Below, in pieces: positions 1-8,818 of a DNA stretch of 21,217 nt (position 1 is the first letter of the stretch; each line of letters opens with the position of its first letter). The notes under the pieces were generated by a model. That model had not been told where the DNA came from. It made no database searches and worked only from the letters and a program-made list of their open reading frames with translations. Position numbers and translations under genes: made by a program. Source of the stretch: Guillardia theta CCMP2712. Lineage: Eukaryota; Cryptophyceae; Pyrenomonadales; Geminigeraceae. The stretch is from positions 94,830-116,046 of the forward strand of contig NW_005434644.1 of the NCBI RefSeq assembly GCF_000315625.1, given 5' to 3'.

Positions 1-432
1 CAAATGAAGCATGCGTAGAAGAAGAGCGAGTTCTTTCAGCGCTGAAAATGATTCCAGGGTTCGAATCCTTTCCACGTCTGTCTTTACATCCCCTTCGCTT
101 GTTTGAATGTACGCCAGGCGAAATTGCCGCAAGTTTGTTGGCTTCTTTGCGCTGTTACAAAAGGCTTCTGCCATTTCGACTAGCACTCTCAACTTTGAGT
201 CGTCTTCTTGCGATAGAATGTCCTCCCAGACCTGATCCAGCTCGGCCTGGTGCTTCACTGCAGACTTGCGGGAGCAAGTCCTGAGGTACTCACGGATTGC
301 CATCAGGACAAGGAAGAAGAGCAGGGCGACCAGTCTGACGTATGCTCCGCTTGATCTCAGCGCAACCTGCATCCCAAACAGAATCGCCGATGACACCGCC
401 CCAAGCTCCAACACCAGGCACTCGTGAATCAT
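1..432 (-). CDS. Partial gene: N-terminus of a small two-helix membrane protein, family not recognised
   Basis: Reading the minus strand from ATG at 432-430, the frame stays open for 144 codons to the window edge, so the 3' part is missing. An in-frame TGA lies 15 codons upstream of the ATG, which bounds the start. The product begins MIHECLVLELGAV and shows two hydrophobic stretches: residues about 5-24 (ending AILFGMQVAL) and about 34-46 (LVALLFFLVLMAI). A charged, helical-looking soluble part follows (REYLRTCSRK, then AELDQVWEDILSQEDDSKLR). The composition is protein-like and balanced, not low-complexity. The likely topology is a helical hairpin with the bulk of the chain on one side. A GTGAGT...CTGCAG stretch inside it could mimic a 36-nt intron but is in frame either way. 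I do not recognise the family. That it is coding is likely; exon boundaries further 3' are unknown. Confidence 0.6.
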   Translation of the reverse strand, partial: MIHECLVLELGAVSSAILFGMQVALRSSGAYVRLVALLFFLVLMAIREYLRTCSRKSAVKHQAELDQVWEDILSQEDDSKLRVLVEMAEAFCNSAKKPTNLRQFRLAYIQTSEGDVKTDVERIRTLESFSALKELALLLRMLHL

Positions 433-821
433 CAGAGGGCAAGGGAAGAGCAGCAGGATCTGGAGCAAACAGACTCAGAAGAAGGAGAGGAAGAGACGAG
501 AAGAACCGTGAGGCTCTCGATCAGCGGAGGAGGAGGAGGAGGAGGAGGAGGAGGAGGAGGAGGAGGAGGAGGAGGAGGAGGAGAGGAGATTTTACCATAA
601 CTGTTCATGGTCAATATGATAGAAGGGCAGTATAGTTTGCACATTCATCATCTTTCATCCTGATTTTCTCAACCTCTAAATCCGGATTTGTTCACATTTC
701 CTCTCTCTCTCCTCTCTTCACAACCTCCAAGAATTTGCCAAACACCTTGTTCCTTCTTTGCTTCACTCCAGTGCTCTCTGACTTGTACTCTTCAGTTCTC
801 AGATGCACTGATTCCCCAGCC
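433..821. promoter_or_regulatory. Divergent intergenic region between the membrane-protein gene and the coiled-coil gene
   Basis: These 389 bp separate two head-to-head start codons (432 minus, 822 plus), so they must contain both 5' leaders and probably a shared promoter. They hold a GGA microsatellite (526-583) and, nearer the plus-strand gene, a pyrimidine-rich leader with CTCTCTC runs around 700-720. I see no convincing TATA box. A two-codon upstream reading frame (ATG CAC TGA, 803-811) lies 10 nt before the coiled-coil start. Confidence 0.5.
526..583. repeat. (GGA)n trinucleotide microsatellite
   Basis: About 19 uninterrupted GGA units lie in the divergent intergenic region. They produce artefactual poly-Arg (plus) or poly-Pro (minus) frames. 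The position is the 5' leader or promoter of one or both flanking genes. Confidence 0.95.
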
Positions 822-3800
822 ATGACTAGCCCTCCGTCTGACCGCTGGCAGCGATCGCCGCTGAGCGACTCTCCCCTCTCCTCCCCCCGCGAGGATGAAA
901 CCACAGGTAACCTGAGAAAGGAAAGGATCAAGTACAGGAGGTCTAAACCTCCGAGGAACCATGCGCTGAGGAAAGATGGTGAAGGAGAGGACGGAGCTGA
1001 AGCGCAGAGACCAGGAGCTGAGGATCCCAGAGCAAGAGAGTCGCTGCAGGAGGCGCAGCCAGTCCCCGAGCACGAGTCTCCTGCTCCCCGCAGCAGCACT
1101 GGAGTCCTGGCGCTCAACCTGACTGCCATCCGACCTGAGCATCGAGCCGTCACTCTCAACAGCCGCGAGTCCCTCGGGAGCCCTCGGGAGCCGCAGCAGG
1201 AGGGGCAACCGCGTCCTCCTAAGACTCCCCGCACTGAGCATACGAGCAGCAGGCAGGAGCGGGAGGGCGAAGGCACAGGACCCGGGGAGAGCAGGTTGTC
1301 AGGGATGCAGGAGAGGAGTCGGGCAAGCAGGAGGAGTCAACTGACGTTGACACCAAGGAGCGTCGACACGCCCCGCTCGGGGATCTCCTTCGAAGCTGGA
1401 TGGAACCTGGAGAAGTGGAAGGCGGAGGCGCTTTGGCTGCGGGAGCAGGTGGAAATGCTGGAGGAGAAAGCAAGGGGGGAGGGAGGAGAAGCGAGCGAGC
1501 GGGAGGAAATGCAGAAGCTTCGGCGCGAACTTGCGGAAAGCCAGCAGAAGATGGCGGAGGCAAGCAAGAGGATCTTGAGCTACGAGCGACAGGCAGCGTC
1601 TTGGCAGGCAGAGAAAGTCACGCTGCAGCAGGATGTGGTCGGGTGGAAGCAGGCGATCAGCAGCCTGAACATGGAGGCGAAGGCAGAGATCCTCTCGCTG
1701 CAGGAGAAGATCGCGAGGGAGAAGGTCGAGAACGCGCGGCTGACGCGAGAGCTCCGAGCGATGCAGGCCAACGGCAACAGCCGAGCTGGCGACAAACAGG
1801 TACCCAACAGCGCGAAGAGAGTAGCCAAGGACGAGGACGAGGACGAGGACGAGGAGGTTGGTCAGCTGACCCGCTCCCTTGCAAACGTCCTGAAGCTGCC
1901 GGTGGTGACGAAAGTTGTTAAGGGTCTGAAGGGCAGGAAGCAGGAGGAGGAAGATGAGGAGGGGGAGGAGGAAGGACGGCAGGGGAGGAAAAGCCCCATG
2001 AGCGAACTGAGGAGGACGGTATCCGAAGTCTCCTCGGCGATGCTTCAGGTTTCCGCCGCGTCGGAGAGAAGTGACTCTCTGCAGCAGAAGGTCTTGAAGT
2101 CAGTGGATGAGCTGGAGGAGAAACTCGCCCTCTCCGAGTCTCATTGCTCCCAGCTGCAGTCCCAGCTGCAGGCCACACTGACAACCCTCGAGAGCTCACG
2201 GTCGTACGAGGGGGTGATGGAGAGGAAGCTGCTGGAGGAGGAGCGGGAGAAGGAGAGGATGAAGGAGGCGATGGCGGCGCTAGAGGAGGAGGTGAAAGAG
2301 TCGAAGAGAATCTTTGAGCAAGTGAGCGCAGAGCACGGGACGAGCATCAGGCTGCTGGAGGAGAAGCAGAAGGAGGAGCTGAGGGCGGCGATCGAGAAGG
2401 AGAGGAGAGCATGCGAGCTGGCGATCAGTTCATTGCGAGCCGAGCACGGCAAGGCGCTGATGATGGCGACCTACAGCCTGCAGGAGAAGGACGCGCTTCT
2501 GCGAGGGAGGGAGGAGGAGATGGCGAGATCGCACCATGAGGAGATCCAGAGCCTGAAGAGGACGGAGGAGGAGGAGAGGAGGAGGATGGAGAAGGAGCAT
2601 AAGGCTGAGCTTGAGGAGAGGGAGGAGCGCGTGCGGGAGCTGCTCCTGCTGCACCAGGAGGAGCTTACGAGGGTGCAGGCAGAACACGACGAGCGTACAG
2701 AGGCTCTTCAACGGAGGCTCCGAGCATCCGCCGAGCACTCGCAGAGAGTGGACGCAGATCTCAGCAGGTCTGAAGCTGAGAGGAAAGAGGTGAGAAATAG
2801 TTTGCGGGGTCCTCGCCAGCCCACCCTCCCCTTCTCCACCTCCTATGACCTTGTCTGACGGGTGGTTTGCAGCTTGGCGACGCGCTGATGAGCTCCAGCT
2901 CGGCACTGCGGGCCCTGGCTGACGAGTCGGAGAGGAGGAAGGAGTTGGAGGCGGAGCTGGAGGAGAGCAGGAGGATGTGCGAGGAGTGGAAGAGACTGCT
3001 GGAGGAGAAGTCGGCAGTGTGCGAGCAGGTCAGTCAGATGGAGGAGAAGGCTACGCAGAGCCTCGGGATCCTCCGCTCTCAGTGGGACGAGAGTGCGAGG
3101 AGGAGGGAGGAGGAGGCTGAGAAGGTGGAGGAGCTGGAGCAGGAGGCGGCCTCCATGGCGCTGCTTCTGACATCGCTGAAGTCTCATGTCGACTCGCTGG
3201 TTCTGAAGGCGCAGGAGGAGAAGAAGTCGTGGGGGAGAGAGAGGAGGAGCGCGGAGGAGGAGAGGATGGAGAGGGAGGAGGAGACGAGAGTGCTGGAAGG
3301 GAGGCTAAGGGAAGCCAGGCGTCACGGACAGGAGGCGGAGGAGCGGGTCAAGGAGCTCAAGGAGGAAAAGGAGGAGCTGAAGCTGCGCTTGACCGAGAAG
3401 GAGAGCAGGATTCGCTCGCTGCAGCAAGTGATCCTGAGCCACGAGCAGCAGCATGAAGAGAGAGTGCGGGAGCTGCAGACGACCAGGAGGGAACTCAACG
3501 AGTCACATGATGGGCTGAGGGGTGCGGAGATGGCGAACAAGATCCTGCAAGGAGCTGCAGACGCGCTCCAGCAGAAGCTGCGGGTGGTGGAGGAGCGGCA
3601 GTGGGAGGAAGGGAGGAGGAGCGTGGAGGCGGCCAGGGAGCTAGCGGGAGTGAACGCCTCCCTGGCACGAGCTTGCTCCATGCTTGCTATGAGTGAGGAG
3701 ATGATGAGGCGGCTGTGCGGGGGGATGGAGGAGCTTTCGTCTCGGCACATCTTCTTCATGCAGGAAGCAGCCGCGCGGCATATCGCACTGAGGGAAGAGG

Positions 3801-4531
3801 TCAAGAGGGAGGAGGAGGAGAGGCAGAGGAGCCGTCGGCGGGAGGAGGAGCTCGCGGAGAAGCTGCGGATAGAGGAGGAGAGGACGAGGGCAACACAGGA
3901 CAAACTACGGAGGCTACAGAAGGAAGCGGAGGGAAGGGAGAGGGAATGGATGACAGAGCTGCATGCCATGAGGGAAGAGATCGCAAGCAAGGAGGAAGAG
4001 CTGCGGGCGATGGAGGAGGAGGTGGTTGAACTCAAGGCCGGAAAGCTGGAAGGAGAGCGAGAGAGGATGACGTTGCGCAAGCTCTTACAGGAGTACGCGG
4101 CAGGACGGGAGGAGCTCGAGGAGGAGGTGGAGAGGAAGAAAGCGCACGCGGAGGTGCTCCTACACCTGAGCAGGAGGAACCAGCCAAGCACGAGCGGCGG
4201 GAGGATGGAAAGAAGCATCGGCAGGGCGCTGGTGCAGGCGGGGAAGGAGAAGGAGAAGTTGGACCCCTCTCGCAGCTCTCGCTCCAGCCTCTCCACCCCC
4301 GAGACGAGGAGGAGCTTGACGGCCGAGTCCCCGTTCGGGAGGAGGGGGCAGGAGCAGCGAGGGGAGAGGAAGAGGGAGCATGGAGAACTACACAGGAGGA
4401 GCACCGAGGGCGCGAAGAGGAGGGAGGAGGGAGGAGAGGAGAAGAGCGAGAGGAGGGTAGAGCTCGAGACGCTCCTCAACTTCGCCAGAGGCGTCGAGGC
4501 CCTGCAGCACCTTGCGAACTTGAAGGAATGA
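822..4531 (+). CDS. Long coiled-coil protein, two exons, about 1208 residues
   Basis: Exon 1 is 822-2789 (656 codons) and exon 2 is 2873-4531 (552 codons plus TGA). The intron 2790-2872 (83 bp) starts GTGAGA, ends TTTGCAG and joins codon to codon in phase 0: the frame is intact across it, while reading through hits a stop at 2856-2858. The start is the first in-frame ATG, in the context CAGCCATGA. Residues 1 to about 180 are basic, Ser/Pro/Arg-rich and probably disordered. From about 200 to 1050 the chain is almost continuous Glu/Lys/Arg/Leu heptad-like sequence, for example LEEEVKESKRIFEQVSAEHG, broken by acidic tracts (DEDEDEDEE near residue 345; EEEDEEGEEE near 380). A Ser/Arg-rich stretch follows and the end is VEALQHLANLKE. 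No motor, kinase or enzyme motif is visible. The appearance is that of a structural protein (centrosomal, basal-body, myosin-tail-like or golgin-like). Orthology cannot be assigned, because coiled coils resemble each other by composition. Confidence 0.85.
2790..2872 (+). other. Intron of the coiled-coil gene
   Basis: 83 bp with donor GAG/GTGAGA and acceptor TTTGCAG/CTTGGC. Removing it joins two long open frames exactly at a codon boundary (RKE then LGDALM), and both sides are the same type of coiled coil. Confidence 0.9.
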
Positions 4532-4703
4532 AGGATGCCTCCTCGTACTATGATCCTCCTCCTCACCCCCTGCCTCCTCGCCCCCCCTTCTCGTCCTCCT
4601 CCCTCCCCTCCACTCGTCCTCCTCCCCCCCTGCAACTCCTACAGTTCTGTGCTGCGGTACTTGAAGATGTACTACCGAGCTTCAGTCCTCCTCCCTCCCC
4701 CCA
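4532..4703. other. Short convergent 3' intergenic region
   Basis: These 172 bp lie between the stop of the plus-strand coiled-coil gene and the stop of the minus-strand DBT gene. They are strongly pyrimidine-rich on the plus strand (runs of CCTCCTCC and CCCCCC). The two 3' UTRs must share or overlap here. No AATAAA is present on the plus strand. Confidence 0.7.
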
Positions 4704-7263
4704 TCATCGCAGACTCAACAGCATGACGCTAGGCTCCTGCAGGATCTCCTTGAACCGGTTGGAGAACCGGGCGATGCTCGCTCCGGCGAGGATGCGATGA
4801 TCTGCCGCCCAGCTGATGCGGATGATCTGAATCGAAACCAGGTGAGAGGTAAGGAGGAAGGCGGGAGCTGAGGAGGCCAAAGTGGAAGCAGAGGAGGGAG
4901 AGTACAGAATGGAAGGGACGGAAGGAGGAAGAGGAGGACGGGAGAGAGGGGGAGTGGGTCTGGGGTATTCACCGTCCTCTCCTTCAAAGTTCCATCTTTG
5001 ATGTAGGGCTGCTTCTCTATCTTTCCGATGGCTAACAAGCACCAGTGAGTTCACATTTTCATCGTCGTCGTCCTCCTCCTCCTCCTCCTCCTCCTCTTTG
5101 TCCTCCTCCTCCTCCTCCTCTTTGTCCTCCTCCTCCTTTCTGTCCTCATTCTCCTCCTCCTCCAATTGCACTTCCTCGTTCTCATCGTTCTCTCCTCCTC
5201 GTTCCCCTCCTCCTCTCCCTCTCACCTCCTATCACAGCTTCCCCCGGATTGAGGATGGGTGAAGTGTACGTCCCTCCGATAGTGCCGATGTTGCTCAAGG
5301 TGATGGTTCCTCCCGAGATGTCTTCTTTGCTCAGCTTGTTGGCCCTTGCCTGCTCAACACAATTACAGAGGACATGTGCGAGGCTGGAAGGATGTGGATG
5401 TCGAATAGTTGATATCGACAAACATGTCAGGAAAGGGAGTTGGGAGGACAACGACGGTCTGGCACGTCATCAACAGTATGCAACAGATGCGGGAGCACCA
5501 GGTTTGTCAGTCTTGCAAGCTCTTCGGCGATCTGTGAGAATGTGCAATCCTGTCAGGAAGAATATAGAGGGAAGAACGCATGATCTTACCTGAACGATGG
5601 AAAGCTCTTGTACATTCTTGATGTTGGGAACAACCTGCACCATCTCCTCACAACCTCGTTTTGCTCGCATGCAGAACGCTCTACCAATCCTGACGGGGAG
5701 TCGACTGCGATGCCAACATTGTGACGTTTTCTGTGGATGATGTTGTTGAGGTCTGCTGAAAGACTTGAGTTGATCTGCAATCATACTCATCTCAATCTTC
5801 TCGTCAGATCGTTCTAGGTAAGACCTCGGGAAACTCCAGCAGCGCTTGAGAGAGAGATTTGATCAGGAACGGCATGTATGTCAGCTTGACTCCGTTCAGA
5901 CTTTTCTGCTCGGAGAAAGAACAAAATCAGAGGACTACCAAGTTGCACATCTAGATCAACAGCTGTCTTTCAACATGTCAGAGATGCAATCATCGCACAG
6001 CACACATCTGAGCCAAGAGCCAAGTGACCTCTCTTGCCAAGAGCGCTTTGAGCTCCACCAAACGATCTATCTCATAATCCTCGCTGAATCCGAAGTGAGG
6101 GATGGAGGACTGAGCCTGTTGATCACCACCGTGAGAGACAACATCCATCGCCGTGGCGCAAGCCAAGAGGCTTCCGCAGCATCAGGGCATGCCGACGTAC
6201 TTGCATCGTCTTGATCATGGCGCGAGTGTACCCTCGGATCGGAATATGCACATCCTCCAAAGAGCGAGTTTCCGCCGCCTGGACGGCAGACATCCATCAG
6301 TCAACCCGCCCGGCTCCTTCGTTCGCGCTGGTTACCTTGCTAGCAGACTGCACCTCCTCCCGCTGGTCGGGCTCTGACTTGTGCTGATCGGCTTGCAGGG
6401 CGAGAGTCTGAGAGGGCACCTCCTCGAGGACGGGTGACTTGCCCACATACCTTAACAAATCCTCCTGCATCGACGCTCCTCTCTCAGAACATGAAGGAGG
6501 AGCAGACGAAGAGGAAGAGAGCTGGGGAGAGCAAGCTCAGCATGCTACCTTCATGATCCTGCCTCCTCGTCCTGACCCCTGCACACTCTTCAGGTCGATT
6601 CCGTTGGTCTTCGCGATCGCCCGGACGGCTGGAGTAGCCAGCGGCTTCAGTGGAGCACCCGATGGGTCTGAGTCGCGGGGAGAGGAGGGATCATGGGACG
6701 CCACTGCAGGCGCCCCTTCCTCTCCTGCTGCTGAAGTCTCGATCGCTTCTGCATCGTCCTCGTCCACCGAAAGGCCCCCAGATCCTTTTTGTCGAATGTC
6801 CAGCAAAGGTTTGCCGACATGCGCTACATCGCCTACCTTGTAGTGCAGCTTCGCGATGACACCGTCGTACCTGCTCGGGATCTCCACCGTCGCCTTGTCA
6901 CTTTGAACTTCACAGACTGGATCGAACGCCTTGACCTCGTCGCCGACCTTCACAAACCATTGAAGAACCTCCGCCTCTGAGATGGAAGGATTTCAGTCCA
7001 ACACACGCTCCCTTCACTTCAACTGCTAACACTCTACCTGTTATGCCTTCCCCGATGTCTGCAAGTTTGAATGGGACGATCTTTCCCGTGGACTGCGTTT
7101 GATTTGCAAACCCCCTCAACCCCCCACGCTTCATTGCAAAGTTCAAGCTTCTAGTGCGAGCCTTTACACCTCGGTGTGCGAACGAATGTAGCTTGGCGGT
7201 GTTGCCTGCCATCATAAGTCCATTTCTAATCACACTGTACAAGGAAAGTCGGTGTCTGAGCAT
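4704..7263 (-). CDS. DBT: Lipoamide acyltransferase, E2 of branched-chain 2-oxoacid dehydrogenase (mitochondrial), 12 exons
   Basis: Exons on the minus strand: 7263-7038, 6976-6549, 6464-6336, 6278-6201, 6115-6029, 5905-5825, 5774-5685, 5634-5590, 5531-5499, 5349-5226, 5031-4973, 4826-4704. All joins keep frame and give 500 residues, close to the usual length. Residues 1-60 have no Asp or Glu and many Arg/Ser, as in a mitochondrial presequence. The lipoyl domain is about 62-140 (FKLADIGEGIT, with lysine K103 in CEVQSDKATVEI). The E3-binding domain is about 185-225 (ATPAVRAIAKTNGIDL, GRIMKEDLLRYV). The catalytic domain is about 270-500 (PIRGYTRAMIK, IPHFGF, LTYMPFLIKSL, NVGIAVDSPSGL, GGTITLSNIGTIGG, RISWAADHR). 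E2 transfers branched acyl groups from lipoyl-lysine to CoA in Val/Leu/Ile breakdown. Oddity: the HxxxDG motif reads HRILAG (H470, A474). Introns are 50-194 bp, all GT-AG; two donors (GTCTTA, GTCACT) are weak-looking. The exact joins rest on frame and family similarity. Confidence 0.93.
5061..5163. repeat. Imperfect (TCC)n / TCG microsatellite inside DBT intron 10
   Basis: TCG then TCC units with interspersed TTTG fill most of the 194-bp intron 5032-5225, making it the largest intron of the gene. On the gene's sense strand it is purine-only (GGA/GAC), so it lacks a pyrimidine tract except next to the acceptor CTTGTTAG. Confidence 0.9.
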
Positions 7264-7892
7264 AATCTAATTCTTCAAGTCTTCGTCCTCTGGAATTGAT
7301 CAAGCAGGTTTTGGATTCGTTTCCTGTCAACAGCAGCAAGTCAGCCATAAACCAAACAACATTTCTCTCTCTCATCTGTTTTTGATTTGTCCTTTGTCGC
7401 ATCTTTTCTGTTCTACTGATCCTCCAAGACAATACATTCGTTCTTTCATTGACCCTTTTCTTTCCCCGTGCTTTACTTTTCGTTGCTAACTTCGTGGTCA
7501 GGTTTGGATATCTCTCCCTCCCTCCAATCATGCTTCCCTCTGCACTCGCTGACATTCGTCTATCTTCATGCTCTATCCTCTATGCTCCATCCTCTATCCT
7601 CTATCCTCTGTGCTCGTCTCCTTGCTCCTCTCTGTTTCATCTCCCCTGTCCATTGTTCCGATCAGTTTTCTTTGTTGCATGTTGCGGCCGACACCTGACC
7701 CCTACCCCAACAAGAAACATCCCCACCCTGTCTCCTTCCACATGTTCATTATACACTTATTTTTTCTTTGAAATTTCAAATATTATACACAAACAGTATG
7801 TTGATTTTTTTAAAATTAGTGTAAAATTGATCAGTACCCCTGCAATTATGGCTACTACCCCTCGATCTAGCCTCCCGCAACAAACTGACTGA
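7264..7892. other. DBT upstream region, no gene seen
   Basis: This 629-bp stretch lies before the DBT start codon. It holds the DBT promoter and leader on the minus strand. It is pyrimidine-rich on the plus strand up to about 7740, with a minisatellite-like run of CTCTATC/CTCCATC units at 7571-7609. It then turns AT-rich (7755-7850: TTATTTTTTC, AAATTTCAAATATTATAC, TTTTTTTAAAATTAG). The reading frames here look like low-complexity artefacts. Confidence 0.6.
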
Positions 7893-7927
7893 CGTACTGA
7901 TTTTTAACTTAACTTTGAGTAAAGACC
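7893..7927 (+). repeat. Left copy of an inverted repeat bounding the GC-rich segment that hosts the retrotransposon
   Basis: The sequence CGTACTGATTTTTAAC followed by TTAACTTTGAGTAAAGACC is found again in reverse complement at 8106-8129 (GGTCTTTACTCAAAG..., cut by the LTR insertion) and at 17786-17817 (GTCTTTACTCAAAG...AAATCAGTACG). The match to 17786-17817 includes the outer CGTACTGATTT, with a 2-nt length difference in the T run. It looks like a terminal inverted repeat of a small non-autonomous DNA element. I found no clear target duplication outside it. Confidence 0.7.
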
Positions 7928-8105
7928 GTACTTTTGCCGCGCCAACTCAGTTCCGTTGCGCGGCCCGCCGGGCAGCAGTGACTGGGGCCCGTCGGCCGGG
8001 CGGCCGGGCGGCGCGCCGGCGAGCAGCGGCCGGGCCGCCATCCGATCACGTAGGGTCGTCCGAAGTTGGTTTACAGAAGAGTTTTGTGACTCTGTAATAC
8101 AGTCA

Positions 8106-8129
8106 GGTCTTTACTCAAAGTTAAGTTAA
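8106..8129 (-). repeat. Inner copy of the inverted repeat, interrupted by the retrotransposon
   Basis: GGTCTTTACTCAAAGTTAAG plus TTAA is the reverse complement of the core of 7893-7927. The copia element inserted at its edge. If the element and one GTTAA copy are removed, this copy continues into AATCACTGAC at 17268, so its outer end differs from the AATCAGTACG of the 17786-17817 copy. Together with 7893-7927 it would bound a segment of about 240 bp, rich in GGCCGGGC-type sequence. Confidence 0.7.
8125..8129. repeat. Target-site duplication, left copy (GTTAA)
   Basis: GTTAA directly precedes the 5' LTR and is repeated immediately after the 3' LTR at 17263-17267. Five bp is the usual size for copia integrases. 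Confidence 0.92.
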
Positions 8130-8619
8130 TGTAAGAACTCAGGTTCTGACAAACCTCTCAGAAGTTCTTTCAGACGCGATAAGTTCAAGGGATGCGTCTA
8201 ATCAGGTTGTGAACCATGTGAAGCCTGCAGGTCCAAGCTAGTGGGCTGGAGCTTAGTCTGTGACTTAGAAGATCCGGTTGGTTGGAGCCTGGGGAAGCTG
8301 AGGCGGCGCCGGAGGAATCAAGAGGCGCCGGCTGTCGAAGAGGCAGCACTCGTACAGTGGTGGAAGTAAGGCGGTGGTGTGTGAAGGGAAGCTGTTTGGT
8401 TGGTCTTGCTGCTACGAGTGTTGGGAATAAAGTGCTGGGGATTGTTGGGAAGTTGATCTGAGTTATCTGAGGTGTTTGGTTGGCTGTGAAAGTCATTGGT
8501 GTCTTCGTGCGCACATCATCTGTGAGTCTTGGTCTTTGGACTTATCAGTCAGCTGTTGAGCTGTTCTACTAGTCATTCATCTGTGCACAGACTCTAGGAG
8601 TCAGGAATTGATTCCAATA
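8130..8619 (+). repeat. 5' LTR
   Basis: 490 bp, starting TGTAAGAACTC and ending ATTCCAATA. It is identical by eye to 16773-17262 except at one position. It should carry promoter, RNA start and poly(A) functions. AATAAA occurs at 8426-8431; no strong TATA box is seen. The 3' end is TA rather than the canonical CA. Confidence 0.95.
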
Positions 8620-8644
8620 CAAAAAGAAAATTTTCTTTTTGTAT
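8617..8644. promoter_or_regulatory. 28-bp perfect palindrome at the LTR/leader junction, where the primer-binding site should be
   Basis: ATACAAAAAGAAAA is followed directly by its exact reverse complement. The first three bases are the last three of the LTR and the rest is leader. A tRNA-primed element normally has a site complementary to a tRNA 3' end (starting TGG) within a few bases of the LTR, and none is seen here. ATACAAAAAGA recurs at 8659-8669. The junction may have a special minus-strand priming mechanism, such as an RNA hairpin or an internal tRNA fragment. Confidence 0.6.
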
Positions 8645-8689
8645 CCACGAACAAAGGAATACAAAAAGACTCTACGATAACATTCCAAG

Positions 8690-8752
8690 GACAACGAGTT
8701 TAAGGGCTCTTGGTCTTTGTGCGTCGAATTGACAACGAGTTTGAAGGCTCTT
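8690..8752 (+). repeat. Two direct copies of a 22-bp motif in the retrotransposon leader
   Basis: GACAACGAGTTTAAGGGCTC (8690-8709, running on to 8711) is repeated as GACAACGAGTTTGAAGGCTC at 8731, with two mismatches over 22 bp. The repeats lie in the 199-bp untranslated leader between LTR and gag, a region that often carries packaging or dimerisation signals. Function unknown. Confidence 0.7.
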
Positions 8753-8818
8753 TAAGTTATACTGTACGCTGTTACTCATTTTTTTTGGAACGGTATTGGT
8801 AACTCCAAGTTGACGATC

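Noticed and set aside
58-68. GGTTCGAATCC, a perfect match to a tRNA B-box / T-loop consensus
   Set aside because: No A-box, acceptor stem or proper T-stem around it, and it lies inside a convincing minus-strand coding stretch (ERIRTLES).
342-644. Frames with poly-Arg (plus) and poly-Pro (minus)
   Set aside because: Generated by the GGA microsatellite in the divergent intergenic region; flanking residues are not protein-like.
3322-4635. 437-codon open frame on the minus strand
   Set aside because: Shadow of the coiled-coil exon: Ser/Leu/Cys-rich, produced by GAG/AGG codon usage on the other strand.
5032-5225. Acidic Glu/Asp-rich minus-strand frame
   Set aside because: It is DBT intron 10 read through; splicing it out restores the conserved E2 sequence (EAVIG then AIGKIEKQPYI).
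8185-8514. 109-codon minus-strand frame present in both LTRs (also 16828-17157)
   Set aside because: It has no ATG start and is duplicated only because LTRs are duplicated; no domain recognised. Antisense LTR transcripts exist in some elements but nothing here supports coding.
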